A DNA stretch of 64,000 nucleotides from contig NZ_CP011070.1 in NCBI RefSeq assembly GCF_000956175.1, forward strand, positions 1,668,147 to 1,732,146. Direction: 5' to 3'. How positions within the stretch are numbered: position 1 is the first letter of the stretch; every line of letters begins with the position of its first letter. Positions 15,753 to 23,325 of the stretch are shown in pieces. This DNA comes from Nitrosopumilus adriaticus (GTDB lineage Archaea; Thermoproteota; Nitrososphaeria; Nitrososphaerales; Nitrosopumilaceae). The notes beneath the pieces are model-generated. The model worked only from the letters and a program-made list of their open reading frames with translations, made no database searches and was not told where the DNA came from. A program made the position numbers and the translations under genes.

Positions 15753-15765
15753 CCCGTGGGCCCAT
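15749..15765 (+). repeat. attR: right 17-bp attachment repeat
   Basis: Exact copy of 3988-4004, standing alone without the rest of a tRNA, 47 bp after the last cargo gene. Confidence 0.9.
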
Positions 15766-15796
15766 TTATTCTAAAAATTATCATTATTAGAGAAGC

Positions 15797-15822
15797 AATT
15801 CAGAGATGATCATCCCTGAATT
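15797..15822. promoter_or_regulatory. 26-nt palindrome upstream of cheY-like gene
   Basis: AATTCAG (15797-15803) and CTGAATT (15816-15822) flank a self-complementary GATGATCATC core, with one mismatched pair. It shares GATGATCAT with the second palindrome 49 bp on. Confidence 0.4.
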
Positions 15823-15849
15823 ATCAGCTAAATCTAATATAGTATAATG

Positions 15850-15869
15850 GTATGATGATCATATCATAC
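15850..15869. promoter_or_regulatory. 20-nt palindrome abutting the cheY-like start
   Basis: GTATGAT (15850-15856), GATCAT spacer, ATCATAC (15863-15869), ending one base before the ATG at 15871. A bound protein would cover the predicted transcription start. Confidence 0.4.
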
Positions 15870-15870
15870 T

Positions 15871-16254
15871 ATGACTAAAAGCAATATGAATTACAAAGTA
15901 ATGATAGTAGATGATTCATCATTTATGAGAACATTGCTTTCAAAAATTTTTTCAAATACGTCAGGGGTAGGAGAGATTTATCAGGCAAATAATGGTGCAG
16001 AAGCTCTAACAACTTACAAGGACAAAAAACCAGATTTGGTAACCATGGATATTGACATGCCAGAAATGGATGGAATTGAGGCTGCAAAGCGAATAAAGTC
16101 AATTGATCCAAATGCAAAGATTGTGATGGTTTCATCATCTGATAAAAAAAATACCAGGGATGAAGCTGCAAAAATCGGAGTTTCTCAATACATAAGAAAA
16201 CCATTTGATCGCCTGGAAATAAAAAGAACAATTGAGAGTCTCTCAAACGAGTAG
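15871..16254 (+). CDS. CheY-like response regulator (receiver only)
   Basis: 127 aa single receiver domain. Acidic pocket Asp14/Asp15 (VDDS), phospho-acceptor Asp60 in LVTMDIDMPEMDG, SSS near 90 in the Thr/Ser position and Lys in IRKPF. No output domain, so it works by protein-protein contact, as CheY does. First chromosomal gene beyond attR, followed by a CheB-receiver-like gene. An ATG at 15886 is an alternative start. Confidence 0.88.
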   Translation: MTKSNMNYKVMIVDDSSFMRTLLSKIFSNTSGVGEIYQANNGAEALTTYKDKKPDLVTMDIDMPEMDGIEAAKRIKSIDPNAKIVMVSSSDKKNTRDEAAKIGVSQYIRKPFDRLEIKRTIESLSNE

Positions 16255-16300
16255 AATCCTGCAAAATTTGAGAATATCAGTATGTTAGAAATGATCACAC

Positions 16301-16316
16301 AAGATTATCTAATCTT
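16301..16316. promoter_or_regulatory. Small palindrome before receiver gene
   Basis: AAGATTA-TC-TAATCTT, perfect 7-bp arms, 26 bp upstream of the ATG at 16343, overlapping the expected promoter. Confidence 0.3.
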
Positions 16317-16342
16317 GAAAGCAGATATCAGTTTATTGTGAA

Positions 16343-16762
16343 ATGAAAATTATAATTATTAATGATTCAAGAGCGATGCGGCTCTTTATTGAAGAAACGA
16401 TAAAATCATTTTCAGAGTGCCAGATTATTGGATCATATTTTAATGCAGAGCATGCATTAGATAATATTCAGTTTAATGAACCAGATGTGATAATTTTAGA
16501 CCTTGAAATGCCTAAAATGGATGGAATCACATTTCTTGAAAGATTGAATGATGGTAAAATGTACCCTACAATTGTATTGAGTAATTATGCTACAGAAGGC
16601 TCCAAGATTGTCAATGATGCGATTTCTTTAGGCGCTGTTGATTCACTATTACCGCCTTTATCAAATAGGGATATAGACATTAAAGCATTCAAAATCATGC
16701 TTCGTCATAAAATAATAAAAGCATCATTGAGATCTAAACGATACTCTTTATCTTGTCAATAA
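16343..16762 (+). CDS. CheB-type receiver-domain protein
   Basis: 139 aa. Receiver domain most like the N-terminus of CheB: INDSRAMR start, phospho-acceptor Asp53 in ILDLEMPKMDG, TIVLSNYATEGS and GAVDSLLPP. The first pocket Asp is Asn7 (IND), a mild deviation. No methylesterase domain follows; the protein ends in a basic tail. Likely a stand-alone phospho-signalling partner of the preceding CheY-like protein. Confidence 0.82.
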   Translation: MKIIIINDSRAMRLFIEETIKSFSECQIIGSYFNAEHALDNIQFNEPDVIILDLEMPKMDGITFLERLNDGKMYPTIVLSNYATEGSKIVNDAISLGAVDSLLPPLSNRDIDIKAFKIMLRHKIIKASLRSKRYSLSCQ

Positions 16763-16826
16763 ATTACGAAACAGAATTTGAGATTTATTTTTAATTGATT
16801 TGCAGTATGAATTATTCTAAACCAAA

Positions 16827-17192
16827 TCATACCATGCTAAGAGATTTCAAAACAAGATCAAGTTGTGTTAATGAACATGGTTTTTCCATGATTTTAGACA
16901 CATCAAATGGTCTAATTTTTTCTCTATTCTTTTCATTATAGTGTCCAGTTAATATTATGACTTTGGCATTGGGATTAATTTTTTTGATATTTTCTAGGCC
17001 ATAAATTCCATCATAGTTAGGCATCGAAAGATCTAGTAAGACCACATCTGGTCTGTACTCTTCATACAATTGAACTGCTTCTAATCCATTGTGACCGCAT
17101 CCTAGAATGTTAAATCCTTTCATCTGAAGAAATTCACTGAGAGATTCAAGCAAGTCGTCATTATCATCTACTAGTACGACTGAGCCATTCAT
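16827..17192 (-). CDS. Response regulator receiver-domain protein
   Basis: 121 aa receiver. Asp9/Asp10 (VDDNDD), phospho-acceptor Asp54 in VLLDLSMPNYDG, ILTGH with Thr, and KIMEKP with the conserved Lys. No output domain. Convergent with the CheB-type receiver and divergent from the small kinase-like gene at 17296. Three lone receivers in 1.4 kb suggest a local signalling set whose kinases are elsewhere. Confidence 0.87.
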   Translation of the reverse strand: MNGSVVLVDDNDDLLESLSEFLQMKGFNILGCGHNGLEAVQLYEEYRPDVVLLDLSMPNYDGIYGLENIKKINPNAKVIILTGHYNEKNREKIRPFDVSKIMEKPCSLTQLDLVLKSLSMV

Positions 17193-17295
17193 AAGATTAG
17201 AAAGGCAAAAAATTTCTTATAGGTATGAGTATGTATTTTTTAAGACACACTTTTGACATATAACATAAGTATCAGATAAACAGTGAGATAATTAG

Positions 17296-17493
17296 ATGGA
17301 TGATGAGATAGATTTTGAGAAGTGTGCAGATCCTTTAATGATTATTCAAAATTCATTGGAATTAATCAAACTTCAATATGACGGAGTAATGGATGAAGGA
17401 ATCAAGGCTTACCTAAATCGTATTGACAAGTCTGCACAAAAAATAGAAAATCTACTCAAAGAATTGAAATTAAAACATAAAATTTACAATTAG
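17296..17493 (+). CDS. Histidine-kinase dimerisation-like mini-protein
   Basis: 65 aa. The pattern DPLMIIQNSLELIK...INRIDKSAQKIENLLKEL-like helices resembles the two-helix HisKA dimerisation domain of thaumarchaeal sensor kinases (H-D-x-x-N-P-L followed by a helical hairpin). The phospho-accepting His is absent (position near Cys10-Ala11) and there is no ATPase domain. It may be an anti-sensor or docking module for the adjacent receivers. Speculative but sequence-supported. Confidence 0.55.
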   Translation: MDDEIDFEKCADPLMIIQNSLELIKLQYDGVMDEGIKAYLNRIDKSAQKIENLLKELKLKHKIYN

Positions 17494-17561
17494 GATTTTC
17501 AGGATTTTTAATCAATAAAGTAAGATTATTTTTTATTCAAATTCATTGTTAGGATATAGAG

Positions 17562-17635
17562 CGGGTCTAAAGGGATTCGGACCCTTGACAACCGGATTAA
17601 GAGTCCGGTGCGCTACCTGGCTGCGCCATAGACCC
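17562..17635 (-). tRNA. tRNA-Lys (anticodon CTT)
   Basis: On the minus strand: acceptor GGGTCTA (17629-17635) pairs TAGACCC (17563-17569), discriminator G. D-stem GCGC/GCGC; anticodon stem CCGGA/TCCGG with loop CTCTTAA, anticodon CTT. T-stem AAGGG/CCCTT. The T-loop reads TCCGAAT, with C where the near-universal T55 is expected. Confidence 0.93.
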
Positions 17636-17694
17636 ACCAAAATTGATATGCCCAGAGTTGTTATTAATCTTAAGATTTTAAAATAAAGTAAAAT

Positions 17695-18297
17695 TTAGTT
17701 TTGGGTTTTTGCTTCAATTTCATTGTACTTTTCAATGATTGCTGTAAGTGCAGTTGAAACTGGAACGTCGTTCATCTTTTTCTTTTCGGCAAGAAGTTTT
17801 TGGTATGCATCTAGTGTAATGTAAACTGGAATTGAACCATTTCCTTCTAGTAAACCTCTAACGTTGTAAAGAGCAGTCTCCATTCCTTTTTCAGCAGATT
17901 TTGCAAATTTTGCTTTATCCAAGATTGCTCCTAATGGACCAAATGGCATTTCATAATCTACTGACATGGTTACTCTAGTGAGATTATTTCCTAATGCTTT
18001 GAATTCATTTGTGATTTGCCATTTCTTAAATGGGCCTTCAATTTGTACGGCTGAAATTTTCTCGTTTCTAATGAATTCAGTTGTCTCACAATCCCACTCT
18101 AGACGTTTTCCGCTAAAGTCACCGATAATTCTAAAGGTTGTACCAACACCCATTCCTTCTTTGATATCCATAGGAACTACAGTCATACCTACGGTGTCAT
18201 TTTTGATTTGATCAGAAACATGTTCTGGTCTTGCAAAGTAGGTGAAAACATTCTCTACGGGTGTTTTAATATCGATTGATTTTGTAACGAGGGTCAA
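17695..18297 (-). CDS. SRPBCC (START-like) domain protein with RHH-like tail
   Basis: 200 aa. Residues 1-145 form an SRPBCC/polyketide-cyclase-like hydrophobic ligand-binding fold: TKSIDIKTPVENVFTYFARPEH start, a central FRIIGDFSGKRLEWDC and a long final helix. Residues 155-195 (IPVYITLDAYQKLLAEKKK...VSTALTAIIEKY) resemble a ribbon-helix-helix strand-helix-helix. The combination would suit a ligand-responsive DNA-binding protein, but the tail assignment is tentative. Confidence 0.75.
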   Translation of the reverse strand: MTLVTKSIDIKTPVENVFTYFARPEHVSDQIKNDTVGMTVVPMDIKEGMGVGTTFRIIGDFSGKRLEWDCETTEFIRNEKISAVQIEGPFKKWQITNEFKALGNNLTRVTMSVDYEMPFGPLGAILDKAKFAKSAEKGMETALYNVRGLLEGNGSIPVYITLDAYQKLLAEKKKMNDVPVSTALTAIIEKYNEIEAKTQN

Positions 18298-18393
18298 CGA
18301 TTGAGATTCTTGCCAATAAGGATTTAAAGGTTTTGAAGATTTTCGTATAATAATTGATTTACAATATATTCATCTAAATTTTATATTATTTGA

Positions 18394-18915
18394 ATGGCCA
18401 AAAAGCGATCAGTTTTTTTGATCTTGATTTTGATATTTTCATCTGCCTCAATATTTGATGACGCATATGCCCATTCTATGTTTAATTCTTCAGAGAAATT
18501 TGAGGCAGGATATAGAGTACAGGTTGCAACATCACCAGAATTTCCACAAATTAATGAGCCCTCACAATTTTTAGTCAGGGTAACTGATGGAGACTTTAAT
18601 GAGGTAGAGAGATTCACTATGGGAATTAGAGTATATTTTCATGATCAACAAGTTGATGCAATTCCGCCAAAGTCAATTGAGGGTGCTCATTGGGATTTTG
18701 ATTATGTTTGGAGACAACAAGGAAATCATATTGTAAAGATTGATTTGTATGATATGGGAGGAAATGATGGAATTATTACTTATACATTTAACATGGGGAC
18801 ACAGAGTCCATTTGGAATAATTTTCTTTAGTGCAATAATTGTAGGTGCCCTAGTTTTTACGGGTATGATGATCTACATCTATTTGCCAAAAATGTTCAAA
18901 AAATCTAAACTGTAG
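18394..18915 (+). CDS. Exported membrane-anchored protein near cox genes
   Basis: 173 aa. Signal peptide (about 1-26), an all-beta extracytoplasmic domain with HSMFNSSEKFEAGYRVQVATSPEFP-type opening and WDFDYVWRQQGNHIVKIDLYD, then a C-terminal transmembrane helix (about 140-165) and KMFKKSKL. The fold pattern recalls FixH/CopC-like domains seen next to oxidases. The His at the mature N-terminus (AHS) could bind copper, as in CopC-type proteins. Overlaps tail-to-tail with the COX15-like gene by 11 nt. Confidence 0.65.
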   Translation: MAKKRSVFLILILIFSSASIFDDAYAHSMFNSSEKFEAGYRVQVATSPEFPQINEPSQFLVRVTDGDFNEVERFTMGIRVYFHDQQVDAIPPKSIEGAHWDFDYVWRQQGNHIVKIDLYDMGGNDGIITYTFNMGTQSPFGIIFFSAIIVGALVFTGMMIYIYLPKMFKKSKL

Positions 18916-19348
18916 ATTTTAAAGATATTTTAGAAATTCTAAATGCGAATATCACAGTCAGCAAAACCATAGCAAACAACCAAATCCCAATTCCTAAATG
19001 AATTGCAACTAGGACGGCATGAAGTTTGGTATCAATGACTAATGCCCCTAGAGTGATTTGTGTAATGACTAAAGCAGTAGCAAGGGAGCTAGTAATTTTT
19101 ATTTTAATGTTAGAATTCTTGTTAATCAGACTTGCAACCATAGTTGAGATTACTAATACTCCAGTTGTGGCAGCAATAGTTCTATGAATCCATTCAATTA
19201 GATATTCTTCTGATGGCATTACTCCATTAGGACACAATGGCCATTCAGGGCAAGTTAATCCTAATCCTGCTGCTGAAATATATCCACCAATAAACATCAA
19301 TGAATACAAAACTATCAATGTAGTTAATGCTAGATATTGAATTGCCAA
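18905..19348 (-). CDS. COX15/CtaA-like haem A synthase, half-length
   Basis: 147 aa, four transmembrane helices, half of the usual eight-helix enzyme. Family features: a cysteine pair in GLTCPEWPLCPNG, the haem-ligand region EWIHRTIAA and a second His helix (HAVLVAIHLG). Expected to hydroxylate/oxidise haem O to haem A for the terminal oxidase encoded just upstream in the same direction; half-size forms are known in archaea and probably dimerise. Lies 2 nt after the cupredoxin gene. Confidence 0.85.
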   Translation of the reverse strand: MAIQYLALTTLIVLYSLMFIGGYISAAGLGLTCPEWPLCPNGVMPSEEYLIEWIHRTIAATTGVLVISTMVASLINKNSNIKIKITSSLATALVITQITLGALVIDTKLHAVLVAIHLGIGIWLFAMVLLTVIFAFRISKISLKSTV

Positions 19349-19350
19349 AA

Positions 19351-20313
19351 TTATTCTACGATAAAGCTACCTTGCATGCCTTGTAGTGCATGTCCTGGAA
19401 CAGTACAAATGTAATAGTAAGTTCCGGGTGCACCAGCAGTAAATGTAACACTACCACCTTCACCTGGTTTTAATGGGTTTGATGCCGATGCAATTGCTGA
19501 ATCCATTACTATGCTGTTAAAGTCTTCAGGATTTGTAACTACTCCAAATGCGTGAAATGATTTACCCAAATTATCTGAAGTCACAGTAACCTCATCGCCA
19601 GAATTTACGCGAATTTCTGGGTTATGTCCATCTTCGCCAGGTAATGCGTTAAATGCCAGAGTTCTGAAATCACTAGATTCTACAAAGTCCAAAGTAAAGT
19701 CATGAGATACACCTGTTGGTGCAGCTGCGGCTTGTGAGCCACCACCTTGTGATGGTCCAACAATAATCTCTCCAACCATTCCTTGTTCTCTATGACCAGG
19801 AACGGTACAAATGTAATAGTAAGTTCCTTCCTCACCTGCGATAAATTCAGCTGTGCCACTCTCGCCTGGTTTTAATGGGTTTGATGGAGATGCTACTTCA
19901 CTTCCTGGAATTAATCCGCCAAAACCTTCAGTATCTTTTGTAACACCAAATGCATGAAATGATTTTCCAGCATTGTCAACATTAAAGATTATTTTGTCTC
20001 CAACATTCATGTTAATAGTTGGATTGTTATCAGGTTCTCCAGGCAATGCATTAAATGCCAAAGTCCTAAAATCGGATGATTCAACAAATACAAGATCTTG
20101 TGTTATTGTTTTTCCAGTTTGTGCTGCTGGTGCTGCAAGATCTTTGTCTCCTGCCATCATTGCTACAACTGGAGGAGCTTCTGAAATCCAATAATCCCAC
20201 ATTGCAAAGAATATGACTCCACCAACAATACAAATGCCTAGCATGATAGCCATCATTTTTCCAGTTCTAGCTGGTGTCGTTCTGTAAATTGTTTGTTGAT
20301 TATCGTGACTCAT
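19351..20313 (-). CDS. Membrane-anchored two-domain cupredoxin of the oxidase locus
   Basis: 320 aa. N-terminal transmembrane anchor (about 19-40) followed by two cupredoxin domains (about 70-185 and 205-320). Each has SFHAFGV (first His) and YYYICTVPGH...GM supplying Cys, His and Met, so two type-1 copper sites. Probable electron donor to the oxidase CuA domain, replacing cytochrome c, as expected in ammonia-oxidising archaea. Placed 12 nt after subunit I. Confidence 0.9.
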   Translation of the reverse strand: MSHDNQQTIYRTTPARTGKMMAIMLGICIVGGVIFFAMWDYWISEAPPVVAMMAGDKDLAAPAAQTGKTITQDLVFVESSDFRTLAFNALPGEPDNNPTINMNVGDKIIFNVDNAGKSFHAFGVTKDTEGFGGLIPGSEVASPSNPLKPGESGTAEFIAGEEGTYYYICTVPGHREQGMVGEIIVGPSQGGGSQAAAAPTGVSHDFTLDFVESSDFRTLAFNALPGEDGHNPEIRVNSGDEVTVTSDNLGKSFHAFGVVTNPEDFNSIVMDSAIASASNPLKPGEGGSVTFTAGAPGTYYYICTVPGHALQGMQGSFIVE

Positions 20314-20325
20314 TTCATTTATCTC

Positions 20326-21852
20326 CTAATGTGATGGATTCTTTGCCTCAAATGGATAGTAATACTTGCCACCTACTCCAAATGGATCCTCGGTATTTGC
20401 AAGTTTTCCTTTTCCAGAACTGTAGATCATGTTTGCCAAGAAAATTGCCATACTGACACCAATAATCATGGCACCAACTGTTGCAATCTGGTTCATAGCA
20501 ATCCATTCTGGGATTGGCGGATAATCGAAAATTCTTCTTGGCATACCATACAATCCAAGAACATGTTGTGTAAAGAATACCAAGATTGTTCCTATAAATG
20601 ACATTACAAAATGTACCTTACCCAATGTTTCATTATACATTCTACCAGTTACATATGGGAACATGTAGTATAGGAATCCAATTGAGCCAAATGCAATAGT
20701 ACCCATGACAAAGAGATGGAAGTGTCCAACTACCCAGTATGTGTCATGTGTTGAAAAGTCCAAAGGCATTGCACTATTTACTACACCGCCAGCTCCTGCT
20801 CCAAAGAATAATGCAATTCCACCAACTGACCACATCATTGGTGATAAGAATTTGATTCTGCCATTCCACATTGTTGCAATAAAGTTAAAGACGTGCATTG
20901 CAGATGCAGGTACTGCTGCAAGAGTTCCTACCATAAAGACGGTTTTTTCAGTAAAAGACATTCCGGTTGCAAACATGTGATGTGCCCAAGATGAGAAACC
21001 TACAATTGATAACAAAACAAAGGCAAAGATTCCAGAGTTGTAGCTGTAAATTGGTTTTCTTGAAAATCTTGGAATAATTTCATACATCATACCAATTGCC
21101 GGGATAACAAGTACGTATACTTCAGGATGGAATGTAAACCAAAACAAATGAGCATATGCAATAGGATCCCCTCCCATTGCAGGATTGAAGAATCCACTAA
21201 CTCCTAATCTATCAGTAAGTAACATTAGAAGTGCAGCTGCGAATGTTGGAATTGCAACAAGTATAATCAAAGATGATGAAAGGTATGACCAAGCCAATAA
21301 TGGAACTTGTCCAATAGACATGTCTGGATGTTTACATTTGAGAATGGTAACTACAAAATTAATTGCACCAAGGACTGATGAAATACCAAGAATTTTGAGG
21401 CCAAAGATCCACATGTCTGCGGCAGGACCGGGGGCACTAATTATAGAATAGGGCGGAGTAGCATACCAAGTAAAGTCTGCAAAGCCTAACCAAATCAGTG
21501 CACCTGATGGAGGAATCATCCAAAATGCAATTGCATTAAGTTTTGGATATGCCATGTCTTTGTATCGAACCATAATTGGAACGTAATAGTTTCCAACTGC
21601 AGATGCAAATGGAAGTATAAACAAGAAAATCAAAGTAGTGCCGTGAACAGTAAAGATTCTGTTAAAGGTCATTGCATCTGTAATAATTTGTGCACCAGGC
21701 AAAAATAATTCTGCTCTAATTGCAAGTGCTAATGAACCACCTAAGAATAAGAATCCTAGTGAAGTAATTAGATAAAGTAGGCCAACATCAGTATGATGTG
21801 TTGAAAACATTATTTGCCAAATTGGACGTGGCTTTTGTAATTCTAGAACCAT
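20326..21852 (-). CDS. coxA: Haem-copper terminal oxidase subunit I
   Basis: 508 aa, about 12 transmembrane helices. Active-site motifs: HHTDVG near the N-terminus, HPEVYVLVIPAIGM (CuB His and the cross-linked Tyr), SWAHHMF (two CuB His) and GHFHLFVMGT (haem ligands). Reduces oxygen to water and pumps protons in the cytoplasmic membrane. The HPEVY tyrosine marks an A-type oxidase. Transcribed after the two subunit II pieces and before cupredoxin and COX15. Confidence 0.95.
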   Translation of the reverse strand: MVLELQKPRPIWQIMFSTHHTDVGLLYLITSLGFLFLGGSLALAIRAELFLPGAQIITDAMTFNRIFTVHGTTLIFLFILPFASAVGNYYVPIMVRYKDMAYPKLNAIAFWMIPPSGALIWLGFADFTWYATPPYSIISAPGPAADMWIFGLKILGISSVLGAINFVVTILKCKHPDMSIGQVPLLAWSYLSSSLIILVAIPTFAAALLMLLTDRLGVSGFFNPAMGGDPIAYAHLFWFTFHPEVYVLVIPAIGMMYEIIPRFSRKPIYSYNSGIFAFVLLSIVGFSSWAHHMFATGMSFTEKTVFMVGTLAAVPASAMHVFNFIATMWNGRIKFLSPMMWSVGGIALFFGAGAGGVVNSAMPLDFSTHDTYWVVGHFHLFVMGTIAFGSIGFLYYMFPYVTGRMYNETLGKVHFVMSFIGTILVFFTQHVLGLYGMPRRIFDYPPIPEWIAMNQIATVGAMIIGVSMAIFLANMIYSSGKGKLANTEDPFGVGGKYYYPFEAKNPSH

Positions 21853-21901
21853 TAGTTAATCTCCTCACTTGCAACAATAGAAAGTTGTGATAAAAGCGTT
21901 A

Positions 21902-22330
21902 TCAAGCTGGATCCTCCACATATAATGTTCCTCGCATGTTGTAGTGAATTAATCCACAGTATTCTCTGCATTGAATATCATGTACTCCTGGTGCGTCTGG
22001 TGCAAACCATACAGTGTTAACTCTACCAGGAATTGCATCCATCAAAACAACATAATCGTGAATATTAAAAGAATGATTAACATCTTTAGAGACTATTTCA
22101 AATTTGTAAGCTTTGCCTGTTTCAACATGAAGCTCACCAATTTCTTTTGTACCGTCTTCATGTTCAAAAGTCCAGAACCATTGTTGACCGGTAACTATGA
22201 TAGTTTCTGCATCTTCAGGAACGTGTTCAACTAATCTTTCAGCTTCCCAAGCTTCTGCCCCTACCCAAGTCATTAAAGCAATAACGATACCGACGTAAAT
22301 CCATTCAGGCCAGTTAGAGTGTCCACCCAT
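21902..22330 (-). CDS. coxB: Oxidase subunit II, CuA domain part
   Basis: 142 aa. One N-terminal transmembrane helix (about 8-26), then the CuA cupredoxin: TGQQWFWTFEH, NHSFNIHDYVV (first His) and CREYCGLIHYNMRG (both Cys, Glu, His and Met ligands). Accepts electrons from small copper proteins. Ordinary subunit II has two helices; here the first is encoded by the separate upstream gene ending 2 nt earlier, so the two products must assemble together. Confidence 0.93.
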   Translation of the reverse strand: MGGHSNWPEWIYVGIVIALMTWVGAEAWEAERLVEHVPEDAETIIVTGQQWFWTFEHEDGTKEIGELHVETGKAYKFEIVSKDVNHSFNIHDYVVLMDAIPGRVNTVWFAPDAPGVHDIQCREYCGLIHYNMRGTLYVEDPA

Positions 22331-22332
22331 TT

Positions 22333-22593
22333 CTACCAGTCAGTCCCCTCATATGGAGTTGGTTTTGCTTTTGGATGAGATTCTCTAAATCTCCAAACTT
22401 GCCAAATCATTGTTCCTGCTACAACGGCTCCAACAGTAAAAGCAACAGTCATCATTCTAAAGAATAAATTCCAAATTACAACTCTACGATCAAGATATTC
22501 GCCAGGCTCATCACCTGCAGCAAATGCTGACTCTATAGCTGGAATAACTACTATAACTGCCAATACTAAGAATAATCCGACCAATTTCTTCAT
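22333..22593 (-). CDS. Oxidase subunit II, N-terminal helix part
   Basis: 86 aa. Signal peptide (about 1-25), YLDRRVVIWNLFFRMM and one transmembrane helix (about 45-67), ending WRFRESHPKAKPTPYEGTDW. This equals the first-helix portion of cytochrome oxidase subunit II. Two nt separate it from the CuA gene, so the split is at gene level and not an assembly break: both have proper starts and stops. First gene of the oxidase operon. Confidence 0.85.
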   Translation of the reverse strand: MKKLVGLFLVLAVIVVIPAIESAFAAGDEPGEYLDRRVVIWNLFFRMMTVAFTVGAVVAGTMIWQVWRFRESHPKAKPTPYEGTDW

Positions 22594-22652
22594 TAGCGAT
22601 TGAATGACGTGGCCTATAATTTCTATTTAAGGGTTTTCAAGATTATTAGATG

Positions 22653-23273
22653 CTAACGTAGATCGAATCTTGATGGATGCATTACATTAAGTCCCGAAAG
22701 AGAAAACTTTCGATCTTTTTCTCGAAATAGATTAAGAGATGCATTCTCTATAATTAGCTCAAATAGATTGGTAGGTGATAGATCAACTATAGTAGAGAGC
22801 ATTGCTTTGATTGGATCCATATGTGTAACAAGAACTACATTTTCATCTGGATGCTTTTCAATGACATGATCAACTATTCCCAAAACCCGTTTTTTAACTT
22901 CTGAGAAGGTTTCCACTCCATTATGAGCAATTTCTAATTCCCCGTTGTAAAATTTCATAAAGACATTTCCATGACTAGTAAAAATTTCATCATATGGAAC
23001 ACCAGTGAATTTTCCCATATCAAGCTCAATTAGACGATCATCAATGGTTACATCAAGCGAGTTATGTTTTCCAACAATTTCTGCAGTGTGTTTTGCCCGC
23101 TGAATTGGACTAGAATAGATTGCAGAGACATTCATGTGTTCAAGTAGTTGAGCAGTATGTTCTGCTTGTTTTATTCCAACATCAGTTAGTGGAACTCCTT
23201 CTGTCCTACCTGCTAAAATTCGCTCAGTGTTGTTTTTTGCCTGACCATGTCTTAGGAAAATTATATGTCCCAA
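22653..23273 (-). CDS. Histidine phosphatase (phosphoglycerate mutase-like)
   Basis: Cytoplasmic phosphohydrolase or mutase of the RHG family: FLRHGQAKNN with the catalytic His near the N-terminus, AGRTEGVPLTDVG, SPIQRAKHTAEIV and VTHMDPIKA with the second His. Closest in feel to alpha-ribazole/sugar phosphatases; substrate unknown. The frame extends to an ATG at 23327, but that overlaps the divergent F420 reductase ATG at 23326 and adds a hydrophobic stretch not typical of the family; a TTG at 23273 gives the expected start just before GHIIFLRHG. Confidence 0.82.
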   Translation of the reverse strand: MGHIIFLRHGQAKNNTERILAGRTEGVPLTDVGIKQAEHTAQLLEHMNVSAIYSSPIQRAKHTAEIVGKHNSLDVTIDDRLIELDMGKFTGVPYDEIFTSHGNVFMKFYNGELEIAHNGVETFSEVKKRVLGIVDHVIEKHPDENVVLVTHMDPIKAMLSTIVDLSPTNLFELIIENASLNLFREKDRKFSLSGLNVMHPSRFDLR

Positions 23274-23325
23274 CTTGATCGGAAATTCAAATAAAGATAA
23301 TAATAAGATTATCAGATGAATTATC

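Larger units (their letters stand above)
3988..15765. mobile_element. Integrated genetic element in tRNA-Val (about 11.8 kb)
   Basis: Seen: a perfect 17-bp direct repeat (AATCCCCGTGGGCCCAT) at 3988-4004, overlapping the 3' end of tRNA-Val, and at 15749-15765. A tyrosine recombinase gene begins 44 bp inside the left copy. Tyrosine integrases inserting into tRNA 3' ends and duplicating them is established for archaeal elements. Between the repeats are 18-20 genes: integrase, small regulators, an HNH nuclease, a ubiquitin-like conjugation operon and secreted copper/CAP proteins. No replication initiator, capsid, portal or conjugation ATPase is recognised, so it looks like a genomic island or satellite rather than a complete virus or plasmid. 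Confidence 0.9.
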
